A DNA stretch of 5,339 bases from Akkermansiaceae bacterium (GCA_029288115.1 JARFPV010000665.1:1-5339), one strand, 5' to 3'. Positions 1 through 5,339 are shown, counted from the first letter of the stretch. The notes: generated from the sequence alone by a model not told the origin. Made by a program: numbers and translations.

Positions 1-32
1 CGTCGGCAGCGTCAGATGTGTATAAGAGACAG
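1..32 (+). other. Illumina Nextera adapter (Tn5 mosaic end), artefact
   Basis: These bases match the Nextera read-1 transposase adapter, lacking only its first T. Positions 14-32 are the 19-bp Tn5 mosaic end AGATGTGTATAAGAGACAG. This is library-preparation sequence left at the contig edge, not genomic DNA. An open frame from position 16 begins MCIRDR, the usual translation of this adapter, and should not be annotated as a gene. Genomic sequence starts at 33. Confidence 0.98.
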
Positions 33-90
33 GCCCTACCATTGGCTAATCCAGCTGTCACGTTGGCAGGGCGCATTGGTCTCAATGCGC
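33..90. repeat. Truncated copy of a twin-hairpin repeat
   Basis: Positions 53-90 match 3337-3374 at 36 of 38 bases, and 33-40 match 3326-3333, with 9 extra bases between the two blocks here. The right-hand hairpin is intact: GCGCATTG (71-78), loop GTCT, CAATGCGC (83-90), followed by CGGTTTTTG, so read on the plus strand it resembles an intrinsic terminator. The left hairpin is cut off by the adapter junction. The contig probably ends here because the element is repeated in the genome. In 91-210 I see no gene or structure. Confidence 0.8.
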
Positions 91-210
91 CGGTTTTTGC
101 CATTCACCTCGCCTGGTCGTTCGGTTAGCCACCATCAGATCCCATGTTGGCGGTTGTCTTGTGAATCAATGCCGTGCCCACAAGTTTCAGATCTTCTTTG
201 CAATACCAAC

Positions 211-244
211 GCAAAATACCCACTCCCCAGACAAGGGAAGCGGG
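211..244 (-). terminator. Probable intrinsic terminator of the PEP-CTERM gene
   Basis: Read on the minus strand, CCCGCTTCCC and GGGGAGTGGG form a 10-bp stem (two G-T wobbles) around the 6-base loop TTGTCT, spanning 244 down to 219. A short T-rich run, TATTTTG, follows. The stem begins about 27 bases after the stop codon of the gene ending at 272. The T-run is short, so efficiency is uncertain. Confidence 0.55.
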
Positions 245-271
245 TTGATATACACACGAATAAAAGAAGGT

Positions 272-892
272 CTACTTGCGACGGCGGAACACCAAAGCAA
301 GTCCACCGAGGCCGAGCAGGGCGGTGGAGGATGGCTCGGGGACGGCTGTGGCGTCGAGCACAACATTGTCGAACGCAGGCTGAACGCTATCGACACCGAT
401 CCGGATGGCAAGGGTCTGCCCGATGAGTCCCGCATGAGAGCCATCAGGTGTAAAAATGAGCTGGATCGATTCTGAAAAATCGCTCGCGGTCGGCGTCGCT
501 GACACCTCATCAAGCACCGTGGTTCCCGCCAGTAGCTGGATAGTTGCAGTACCGCCCAAGTCTGTGCGTTTAGCGATTTCAGATGACAGGGTATAAGTAG
601 TACCGACGGCCAAGACATCCGAAAGGATGGACGCGGTGGTAGTTTGCGTGCCGTTGGTCCACGCGGCCTGGCCTGTTCCTGTGAACTGGGCAGCGTCATC
701 CAGATCGACCAATCCGGCTGAGCTGGTTTTAACCCAGCCTGTTTCGACGTCATTTGAAAAGCCCGAAATATCGTTATCTTCAAACGTCTCTGTAAAGATC
801 ACCGCCGCGTTAGCTGAGGTGGCTGCAAGAACCAGAGATCCCATCGCCGCAGCGAGGGACATTGTCGATTTCATTTGTGTATTCAATTTCAT
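272..892 (-). CDS. PEP-CTERM sorting domain protein
   Basis: A secreted surface protein of 206 residues. Residues 1-29 form a signal peptide: a basic start, a hydrophobic core rich in A and L, and an A-N-A cleavage site before residue 30. Residues 31-180 form one domain with the motifs TYTLS (99-103), FTPD (147-150), TLAIR (160-164) and FDNV (174-177). It resembles beta-sandwich, galactose-binding-like domains common in Verrucomicrobia and Planctomycetes, a fold guess only. The tail is a PEP-CTERM signal: VPEPSS (184-189), a hydrophobic stretch (190-202) and RRRK. Such tails are known to be processed by exosortase, which is not encoded here. The domain is repeated in the anti-sigma factor at 1611-2942. 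Another possible start lies at 874, which would still leave a signal peptide; neither start has a clear ribosome binding site. The ligand is unknown. Confidence 0.9.
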   Translation of the reverse strand: MKLNTQMKSTMSLAAAMGSLVLAATSANAAVIFTETFEDNDISGFSNDVETGWVKTSSAGLVDLDDAAQFTGTGQAAWTNGTQTTTASILSDVLAVGTTYTLSSEIAKRTDLGGTATIQLLAGTTVLDEVSATPTASDFSESIQLIFTPDGSHAGLIGQTLAIRIGVDSVQPAFDNVVLDATAVPEPSSTALLGLGGLALVFRRRK

Positions 893-1062
893 GATGATGT
901 ATTTGAGTTTGTGTGAGAATCAGACAAAAAACAGGCTAATCCTCACAGCTAACGTCGAAAAAGTGCCCGGCGTTAACAAGTTTCTGCACTTTTTATATCG
1001 AATTTCACAAATCTCGTGTGATCGCAAAAAACGTCTCGACAGCCATTGCCGAGTTTGTAGTG
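893..1062. promoter_or_regulatory. Divergent promoter region between the PEP-CTERM and sigma factor genes
   Basis: This AT-rich spacer must hold the start signals for the minus-strand surface protein gene and the plus-strand sigma/anti-sigma operon. For the plus strand, TTAACA (973-978) and TATCGA (996-1001), spaced 17 bp, or an AT-rich TTATAT at 993-998, could serve as a sigma-70-like promoter; these are weak matches. I could not identify a convincing ECF-type promoter for either gene. Its most striking content is the inverted repeat at 958-994. Confidence 0.5.
958..994. promoter_or_regulatory. Inverted repeat, possible operator
   Basis: AAAAAGTGC (958-966) and GCACTTTTT (986-994) are perfect 9-bp inverted copies separated by 19 bp. 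A second, overlapping dyad with one mismatch joins 950-957 (TAACGTCG) to 968-975 (CGGCGTTA). Its position between divergent genes suits a regulator site. A poor bidirectional terminator is the alternative, but the GC core is only 4 bp and the loop is long. Confidence 0.4.
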
Positions 1063-1614
1063 ATGGCTCACATAGGAATGAGTCTTGATGCCAGTCAGCA
1101 GGCCGAATTTGTCGGTCAGATTACCCGCCACCAGCAGGCGTTGCGGGCGTATATTGTCTCGCTGATGCCGGGGATGGACGGGGTGCAGGACGTGTTGCAG
1201 GAAACCAATCTCGTCCTGTGGGAGAAACGTGAAAAATTCAAGCCTGCCACACATTTCCAGGCCTGGGCGTTTGCGATAGCACGCTACGAGGTGAAAGCAC
1301 ATCGGCGCAAGGCCATCGCACTGGGACTGGCAACTCTGGACGATGACTTGCTCGAAGAGCTTTCTGAGCGTGGTGAACAACGCCCCGAGGAACTCGAGCA
1401 TCGACTCCGGTCCCTGGACAAGTGTCTCGGAAAATTGCAGGACAAGGAGCGTCAGCTGATAGAACACCGTTATTTTTCAGGTGCCACCCTGGAGGCATTT
1501 TCAGCCGAATGCGGCAGACCGGTTGATTCATTGCGGGTATCGCTTTTCCGAATCCGGGCCGCACTGAGGAAATGCATTAACAAGGAACTAACGAGGGGAG
1601 CACTCGACTCATGA
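1063..1614 (+). CDS. ECF-type sigma-70 factor (Rhodopirellula/Verrucomicrobium family)
   Basis: An alternative sigma factor that would direct RNA polymerase to a small set of promoters. From the ATG at 1063 it has 183 residues, normal for ECF factors. Region 2 lies at about residues 16-85, including DVLQETNLVLWEKREKF (43-59) and the FQAWAFAIARYEVKAHRR segment (65-82), which matches the region 2.3/2.4 pattern. Region 4 lies at about 118-177, with a helix-turn-helix near LEAFSAECGRPVDSLRVSLF. There is no region 3 and no extra C-terminal domain. A GTG at 1018 would add 15 residues and an ATG at 1078 would remove five; no start has a well-spaced Shine-Dalgarno sequence, so the start is tentative. 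The stop overlaps the start of the FecR-type gene (ATGA), which indicates that the two are co-translated as a sigma/anti-sigma pair. Confidence 0.9.
   Translation: MAHIGMSLDASQQAEFVGQITRHQQALRAYIVSLMPGMDGVQDVLQETNLVLWEKREKFKPATHFQAWAFAIARYEVKAHRRKAIALGLATLDDDLLEELSERGEQRPEELEHRLRSLDKCLGKLQDKERQLIEHRYFSGATLEAFSAECGRPVDSLRVSLFRIRAALRKCINKELTRGALDS
1593..1600 (+). promoter_or_regulatory. Ribosome binding site for the FecR-type gene
   Basis: GAGGGGAG lies 10 bases before the ATG at 1611, inside the end of the sigma factor gene. It is the clearest Shine-Dalgarno-like sequence in the window and supports the 1611 start. Together with the ATGA overlap it suggests tight co-expression of sigma and anti-sigma factor. 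Confidence 0.6.
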
Positions 1615-2942
1615 ATCAACGGGAACTAGAAATGCAGCTGCAGGACCTCTTTGAGGGAAGGTTGACAGGAGACGCCCTGAAGGAACTCCAGCATGAGCTG
1701 CGTACCAACCCGGAGGCAAAGGATGCCTATTGCGATTACGCCCACCTGCACAATGCGATGCAGCTGCGTAACGAAGGGGTCGACAGCCTGAACGTCATCC
1801 CCATGGACCAGGCAATCCAGCGGGACCGGCGGCGCAGTTTCCGCACGGCAATGCTGGCTTCTGTCGCAGCGCTTATCATTGCCGGCGTCGTCATGGCCTT
1901 GTTCGCGGCCCGGACCCCACCACCCACACTCAGGTTCGCCACCAGTCCGGGAACGGAACTCAGCATCAGCCATCAACTCACTGGAGAAGGGGCACCGGAA
2001 GGTCAGGTTCTCGAACCAGGTTCCCGCATCGAACTGTCGCTGGGAACCGTCGAACTTGAGTTTGCTTCAGGGGTGCGTGGAATCATACAGGGGCCTGCAG
2101 CGATGACCCTGCGACGCGAAGATCTGCTTGAGCTCAACGAGGGCACGGCATGGTTCGAAGTGCCGCCGGATGCCACCGGTTTCAAGGTGAGCACCCCTGA
2201 AATCGTCGTGACGGACCTTGGCACCGAGTTCGGTATCCGGTCGCGCCCACAGGCCCCCGACGAGGTTCACGTTTTCTCCGGCAAGGTGGAGATCCTCAAT
2301 CGCAAGGGGGTGAAGAAACAATTGGAATCGACCACAGGCCAAGCCCACATGACTGGCCTGGTCGGACGATGGCAGGAAATACCACTGCGGCGTGATTACT
2401 TTCTCTCCGAGCTACCCAAGACCGCACCCAAACCCCTGGTCATCTTTGAAGACAGCTTCGAGAACCCGAGCATTACCGGGCTCACCAATACCAAGCCCTC
2501 CGGCTGGTTGCACGATCTTCCCACAAGCCAAACTGGACTCAGTAATAATGATTCAGGCAAGCTCAACACTCCCTTCGGCAGTCAGGTGATGTGGAGTAAC
2601 GGGGGGGCGATCAAAACGAATCCTTTGAGTTTTTCAGAAACACTCATCGGTAATGCGACCTACACACTCAGCGTGAATGTCGGCCGAAGAAGCGATGTCC
2701 ATGGAGGCACCTGCACGATCGAGCTGTTAGCTGACGACACCGTCCTCGCCTCCGCCTCGGAAGCGGTCGCCAACTCGTCCACGGATTTCTCGCAGGTTGT
2801 CCGCCTCGTTTTCACTCCTGATGAAAGTCACCGCAAGCTGAGAGGCAAGACACTCGCCATCCGCTTGAAGGGTGAAGTTCAAACTCAATTCGACAATGTC
2901 CGTTTGGAGATCATCCCGACAAAAATTTCAGGAGCACGTTGA
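1611..2942 (+). CDS. FecR-type anti-sigma factor with a C-terminal copy of the PEP-CTERM protein's domain
   Basis: A single-pass inner-membrane regulator of 443 residues, likely controlling the sigma factor encoded just upstream. Residues 1-75 form the cytoplasmic part, which should bind the sigma factor. A basic patch (RDRRR, 71-75) precedes the transmembrane helix (about 80-100). Residues about 105-235 form the periplasmic FecR domain, with the pattern GSRIELSLGTVELEFASG (137-154), TDLGTEFGI (201-209) and VHVFSGKVEIL (219-229). Residues 277-433 form an extra domain starting VIFEDSFENPSITG and ending near FDNVRLE. It aligns along its length with residues 31-180 of the divergent PEP-CTERM protein; in the best block (350-432) I count about 42 identities by hand. 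The sorting tail is absent: the protein ends IIPTKISGAR. C-terminal additions to FecR proteins are known in this phylum, often LamG-like. That this domain senses a surface ligand or its paralogue is inference. Confidence 0.9.
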   Translation: MNQRELEMQLQDLFEGRLTGDALKELQHELRTNPEAKDAYCDYAHLHNAMQLRNEGVDSLNVIPMDQAIQRDRRRSFRTAMLASVAALIIAGVVMALFAARTPPPTLRFATSPGTELSISHQLTGEGAPEGQVLEPGSRIELSLGTVELEFASGVRGIIQGPAAMTLRREDLLELNEGTAWFEVPPDATGFKVSTPEIVVTDLGTEFGIRSRPQAPDEVHVFSGKVEILNRKGVKKQLESTTGQAHMTGLVGRWQEIPLRRDYFLSELPKTAPKPLVIFEDSFENPSITGLTNTKPSGWLHDLPTSQTGLSNNDSGKLNTPFGSQVMWSNGGAIKTNPLSFSETLIGNATYTLSVNVGRRSDVHGGTCTIELLADDTVLASASEAVANSSTDFSQVVRLVFTPDESHRKLRGKTLAIRLKGEVQTQFDNVRLEIIPTKISGAR

Positions 2943-2982
2943 TCGCAAAAAATATTCCCTCGGTAAGATTCATTGGGAAATC

Positions 2983-3225
2983 AATCCTTCGTCCAGATTC
3001 GGGATGAAAGTAGGACAGCTTTGCAAGCTGTCGGCAACCCACTGCGTCCTTCGTAGCCTCTGGCGAAGTAGGATGGAATAATCAACCCAAGCCCGCCGCA
3101 TTCACATATCCTGCCGACAGCTTGCAAAGCTGTCCTATTATTGCGAAGCCCTCAGAAAAAATCACACCCGTATGCATCTGTCAGGTGTCGTGTGTAGAGC
3201 GATTGATTATTCCGCACTCTCGAAC
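2983..3225 (-). pseudogene. Decayed duplicate of the 3' end of the DUF3137 gene
   Basis: Positions 2983-3000 repeat exactly the 18 bases at 3422-3439, which encode the last residues and stop region of the intact gene (RIWTKD). Positions 3174-3225 align with 3503-3549 at about 42 of 52 columns, the stretch encoding FEPNINRSAHDTTQMQ. Order and orientation are the same as in the intact gene. The copy has a TAA in frame and indels that shift the frame, so it cannot encode the protein. The sequence between the two pieces is mostly replaced by the inverted-repeat element at 3011-3137. It is best read as the relic of a tandem paralogue; I could not trace it beyond 3225. Confidence 0.7.
3011..3137. 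repeat. MITE-like element with perfect 26-bp terminal inverted repeats
   Basis: Bases 3011-3036 and 3112-3137 are exact reverse complements over 26 bp, around 75 bp with no coding potential. Each arm is itself a hairpin: GACAGCTT, 3-base loop, AAGCTGTC. It lies inside the decayed DUF3137 fragment. I see no target-site duplication. It encodes no transposase, so any mobility would need one supplied elsewhere; a REP-type hairpin array is the alternative. Confidence 0.75.
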
Positions 3226-3306
3226 AATGGCTCATCGCCAAGGGTGTAACTGAAACTTGTGAGCAAATTCAGCTGAGGCATTTTGCCACATCAACCGTTC
3301 ACCACC

Positions 3307-3374
3307 GGCTGATTGAGGCCAATCAGCCCTACCGCTAGCTGTCACGTTGGTAGGGCGCATTGGCCTCAATGCGC
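3307..3374. repeat. Twin-hairpin (BIME-like) repeat, complete copy
   Basis: The left hairpin is GGCTGATTG (3307-3315), loop AGGC, CAATCAGCC (3320-3328). The right hairpin is GCGCATTG (3355-3362), loop GCCT, CAATGCGC (3367-3374). The two halves also pair with each other: 3312-3332 and 3350-3370 are inverted copies at 19 of 21 bases. The same unit, truncated, starts the contig. On the plus strand it is followed by TGGGTTTTG and might act as a weak terminator; for the minus-strand DUF3137 gene, whose stop is 45 bp away, no T-run follows. Confidence 0.8.
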
Positions 3375-3419
3375 TGGGTTTTGTTCTCTGATCAGTGAAC
3401 GACAAATTTCATACTGATG

Positions 3420-4436
3420 TTAATCCTTCGTCCAGATTCTCGTGTTCAGATCTAACATTTCAACGAGACGGAAAACGGAGGACATTTGCCTGAGGAACAT
3501 CTGCATCTGTGTGGTGTCGTGTGCTGAGCGATTGATATTCGGCTCGAACCAGTTGTCTGAATTTGGGATGGTGAGATGCATCCGTGAGTTATGGAATGCG
3601 ATGCGGATATCGTCGCCAAACCATTTACGAAGATCGAGCAGGCGATCCTGCATGTCTGGCGTAAGGATGTAGCGCGCCTCCACCTGGTCGCCACCATGAA
3701 CGACAAATGCATCTTCAAACTCCGGGTTCTCTAACCGGACCAGGTTGGCGCTGAAGCCTTGAATTTTTCTACCGAACCAGCCGAATGTGCTCTCGGCGAA
3801 ATCAGGTTTAACCGTGACCCAACTGCGGAAGTTTTTATTGAAGTCAACAATGGTCAGTAGGCCTCTGAAAATAGTAACCCAACGGGTTTTCTTACGTCCT
3901 TTTGAGTCTCTACTCGTTCGTTTTTCTTCGGCATGGGCTTCTGAGAACATGATGGCAGTCTTGCCGATCTTGCCAGCAAACAAATCCTCGCTGTGATAGC
4001 GGTCGATCCCTGTCGAGTAGAGGCCCATTTCCATAAATGCCTTCTCTGAAATACCGCGATCCGGCGAATATGTCATGTCAGGTTGGATGAGACGGGTCAT
4101 GCCACCAATAACTTTTTCTTTATAGACCGCGCAGTAGATCGCCTTGTGGCCACTGATGAATTTATGGTGGATCACTGCGCAATAGATAATGCCAATGAGC
4201 CCCACCGGGATTACCAAAAAGACCATTTCGTTGCCTCTACTGGTCGCCAAGCTGGTAGTGATTGCAAGGATCAGGACAGAAACACCAATCATAATCAGCA
4301 CGGTGATGGTGATTTTTTTCCAGCCTTGGCTAATGCGTGCCAACGACTTCAGCCGGCCTTGCTCGAGAGCGTCGAGCGCAGGCTTCATTTCTCGCGCCAA
4401 GACCTTTGCATCGGCAGGAAACTGGGACAGACTCAT
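3420..4436 (-). CDS. DUF3137 domain membrane protein
   Basis: A 338-residue protein that I assign to the DUF3137 family, which has no established function. Two transmembrane helices lie at about 42-62 and 71-90; the rest is probably soluble. Family-like segments are GLYSTGIDRYHSEDLFAGKI (138-157), TIFRGLLTIVDFNKNF (188-203), LENPEFEDAFVVHG (225-238) and QVEARYILTPDMQDRLLDLR (241-260), followed by a helical C-terminus (about 307-335). Length is typical. The start codon lies 7 bp after the lemA stop, and no Shine-Dalgarno sequence is visible, so translation may depend on coupling with lemA. LemA-DUF3137 neighbours recur in many bacteria, which supports a joint role at the membrane. A broken copy of its 3' end lies downstream. 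Confidence 0.85.
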   Translation of the reverse strand: MSLSQFPADAKVLAREMKPALDALEQGRLKSLARISQGWKKITITVLIMIGVSVLILAITTSLATSRGNEMVFLVIPVGLIGIIYCAVIHHKFISGHKAIYCAVYKEKVIGGMTRLIQPDMTYSPDRGISEKAFMEMGLYSTGIDRYHSEDLFAGKIGKTAIMFSEAHAEEKRTSRDSKGRKKTRWVTIFRGLLTIVDFNKNFRSWVTVKPDFAESTFGWFGRKIQGFSANLVRLENPEFEDAFVVHGGDQVEARYILTPDMQDRLLDLRKWFGDDIRIAFHNSRMHLTIPNSDNWFEPNINRSAHDTTQMQMFLRQMSSVFRLVEMLDLNTRIWTKD

Positions 4437-4443
4437 AGCTTTG

Positions 4444-5001
4444 TTAGAGGTTTACTGATTGGTTACGGCGCTCGTCGGCACGAGTTTCAAAATGCTGACG
4501 TCGTTTGAACGAGAACATGCTCGCAACCACACTGGACGGGAACATATCCACGCCATTGTTATAATTCATCACGGCCGCGTTGTAAGCACGGCGAGCAGCG
4601 GCAATCTGTGACTCCACCTCAGTGAGGTTGCGCTGGAGATTGAGAAATTGTTTGTCTGATTTCAGCTCGGGGTAGCTCTCTGCTACGGCAATGAGACGGG
4701 GGAGTTCATCGTCAATCCGGCGTTCGCCTTCGAAGCGCTCGTAGGAATCGTCATGTGTATCACGCGCCTGCTGTCGCGAACGGGTGATGCTTTCGAGAAG
4801 TTCTTTCTCATGCTTGGCAAATCCTTTGACGGTGTTGACCAGGTTAGGGATCAGATCCCAGCGTTTCTTCAACTGCACATCGATACTGGCGTATGCGTAA
4901 TCAACGGCATTACGGCGGTTGACATGGCCGTTGTAGATAAAAATCAACACTAGCAGGGGAAACCCAATGATTAAAATACCTACGATAATGGCTCCATCCA
5001 T
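4444..5001 (-). CDS. lemA: LemA family protein
   Basis: A 185-residue membrane-anchored protein with clear LemA signatures. An N-terminal transmembrane helix (about 4-22) leads into YNGHVNRRNAV (23-33), then IDVQLKKRWDLIPNLVNTVK (40-59) and GFAKHE (60-65). AESYPELKSD (107-116), LTEVESQIAAARRAYNAAV (126-144) and FPSSVVASMFSF (154-165) complete the family pattern. The body is predicted to be long helices, as in known LemA structures. Length is normal. The molecular role of LemA proteins is not settled; they are often paired with DUF3137 or TPM-domain membrane proteins. It is first in a likely two-gene operon with the DUF3137 gene. No good Shine-Dalgarno or promoter is visible before the ATG, although the homology begins right after it, so the start is probably right. 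Confidence 0.93.
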   Translation of the reverse strand: MDGAIIVGILIIGFPLLVLIFIYNGHVNRRNAVDYAYASIDVQLKKRWDLIPNLVNTVKGFAKHEKELLESITRSRQQARDTHDDSYERFEGERRIDDELPRLIAVAESYPELKSDKQFLNLQRNLTEVESQIAAARRAYNAAVMNYNNGVDMFPSSVVASMFSFKRRQHFETRADERRNQSVNL

Positions 5002-5124
5002 GGCTTGACGTTAACAAAGGCAATTCCGAAGAACCACTACAAGATTAGGTCAAATTTACAAGGGCGCCCGAAAGATGGTGTGATTCCGCTCTGATTCCAT
5101 ATCGTCGTCCTTCTTTAAGGGGTG

Positions 5125-5182
5125 GGTGGACAATCTTGTCCACCGACAAGCTTTGCAAACATTGCGGACAGGATTGTCCGCA
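5125..5182. repeat. Twin-hairpin repeat between miaA and lemA
   Basis: Two hairpins lie side by side: GGTGGACAA (5125-5133), loop TC, TTGTCCACC (5136-5144); and TGCGGACA (5163-5170), loop GGAT, TGTCCGCA (5175-5182). The stems resemble each other (GGACA/TGTCC). The spacer contains AGCTTTGCAA (5149-5158), also found in the arms of the element at 3011-3137. The element starts 4 bp past the miaA stop, so it may shape or stabilise the 3' end of that mRNA, though no T-run follows. Confidence 0.75.
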
Positions 5183-5186
5183 CTCC

Positions 5187-5339
5187 CTATTCACTTCCCT
5201 GTTGGTAACGCTCAGAGAGCTCTGCGAAATTCGTCTTTTCATCGACAGGGTGGGTAGTCAGCCATTTTTCCTTACCGAACCACGTGCGTTGGCGTTTGGC
5301 ATACTGTCGTGTTGCTGCCGCGATACGCTCTGCGCATTC
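5187..5339 (-). CDS. miaA: tRNA dimethylallyltransferase MiaA, C-terminal fragment
   Basis: The last 50 codons and a TAG stop of a gene that enters from the right edge; its start is outside the window. The fragment contains TRQYAKRQRTWF (residues 10-21 of the visible part), the conserved C-terminal motif of MiaA. MiaA transfers a dimethylallyl group to N6 of A37 next to the anticodon of tRNAs that read codons starting with U. The tail after the motif, ending in YQQGSE, is short and variable, as usual. No catalytic residues fall within the window, so the call rests on this motif. The gap to lemA is 185 bp and holds a hairpin element, so the two may not share a transcript. Confidence 0.85.
   Translation of the reverse strand, partial: ECAERIAAATRQYAKRQRTWFGKEKWLTTHPVDEKTNFAELSERYQQGSE

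Larger units (their letters stand above)
2943..3419. other. 477-bp region without an intact gene, rich in repeats
   Basis: It separates the converging FecR-type and DUF3137 genes. It holds a decayed gene fragment (pieces at 2983-3000 and 3174-3225), a 127-bp inverted-repeat element (3011-3137) and a twin-hairpin repeat (3307-3374). No strong terminator with a T-run follows the stop at 2942; a weak 7-of-8 pairing at 2967-2985 is all I see. In 3226-3306 and 3375-3419 I see nothing recognisable. Confidence 0.75.

Noticed and set aside
16..426. 136-codon open frame starting in the adapter
   Set aside because: Its first residues (MCIRD) are translated adapter; it then overlaps the PEP-CTERM gene on the opposite strand and has no recognisable motif.
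627..1088. 153-codon plus-strand open frame over the PEP-CTERM gene and spacer
   Set aside because: A shadow of the minus-strand gene, which has a signal peptide and sorting tail; the frame shows no domain and crosses the divergent promoter region.
973..1467. 164-codon minus-strand open frame opposite the sigma factor
   Set aside because: The plus strand encodes a complete sigma factor with both conserved regions; the antisense frame has no family pattern.
3037..3111. Possible small gene or RNA inside the inverted-repeat element
   Set aside because: Only 75 bp, with no start and ribosome binding site, and only a weak 5-bp internal stem (CTTCG/CGAAG).
179..3261. 12-bp sequence CACAAGTTTCAG shared in inverted orientation between 179-190 and 3250-3261
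   Set aside because: One or two such 12-mer matches are expected by chance in a window of this size, and the flanks do not align.
3011..3374. Possible CRISPR array in the repeat-rich region
   Set aside because: The repeats are inverted hairpin pairs of different families, not regularly spaced direct repeats with unique spacers, and there are no cas genes.
5045..5242. 65-codon minus-strand open frame at the right end
   Set aside because: It overlaps the miaA end in a different frame and runs through the hairpin repeat; the miaA frame has the conserved YAKRQ.TWF motif.

Overview
The window looks like the end of a draft or metagenomic contig from a member of the Verrucomicrobiota, or a close relative in the PVC group. 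The signs are a PEP-CTERM surface protein with a typical short GLGG-type tail, an ECF sigma factor of the kind common in Rhodopirellula and Verrucomicrobium, a FecR-type anti-sigma factor with a large extra C-terminal domain, weak or absent Shine-Dalgarno sequences before most genes, and hairpin repeats at gene ends. This placement is inference from protein style; no rRNA or other phylogenetic marker is present. The first 32 bases are not biological: they are an Illumina Nextera adapter carrying the Tn5 mosaic end.

Left block (33-2942). After the adapter comes a truncated hairpin repeat (33-90), then about 120 bases in which I see nothing. A minus-strand PEP-CTERM protein gene (272-892) follows, with a likely terminator behind it. 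It is transcribed divergently from a two-gene plus-strand operon: an ECF sigma factor (1063-1614) and, overlapping it by ATGA, a FecR-type anti-sigma factor (1611-2942). The spacer between the divergent genes holds a perfect 9-bp inverted repeat. The C-terminal domain of the anti-sigma factor is clearly homologous to the mature domain of the PEP-CTERM protein next door. This suggests a dedicated regulatory module in which the membrane sensor carries a copy of the domain of the surface protein it may control.

Middle (2943-3419). No intact gene. It holds a decayed duplicate of the 3' end of the neighbouring DUF3137 gene, interrupted by a 127-bp MITE-like element with perfect 26-bp inverted ends, and a complete copy of the twin-hairpin repeat seen truncated at the contig start.

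Right block (3420-5339), all minus strand. The last 50 codons of miaA (tRNA dimethylallyltransferase) enter from the right edge. A third twin-hairpin element follows, then lemA and, 7 bp further on, a DUF3137 membrane protein gene. The lemA-DUF3137 pair is a recurrent bacterial association of membrane proteins with no firmly established function.
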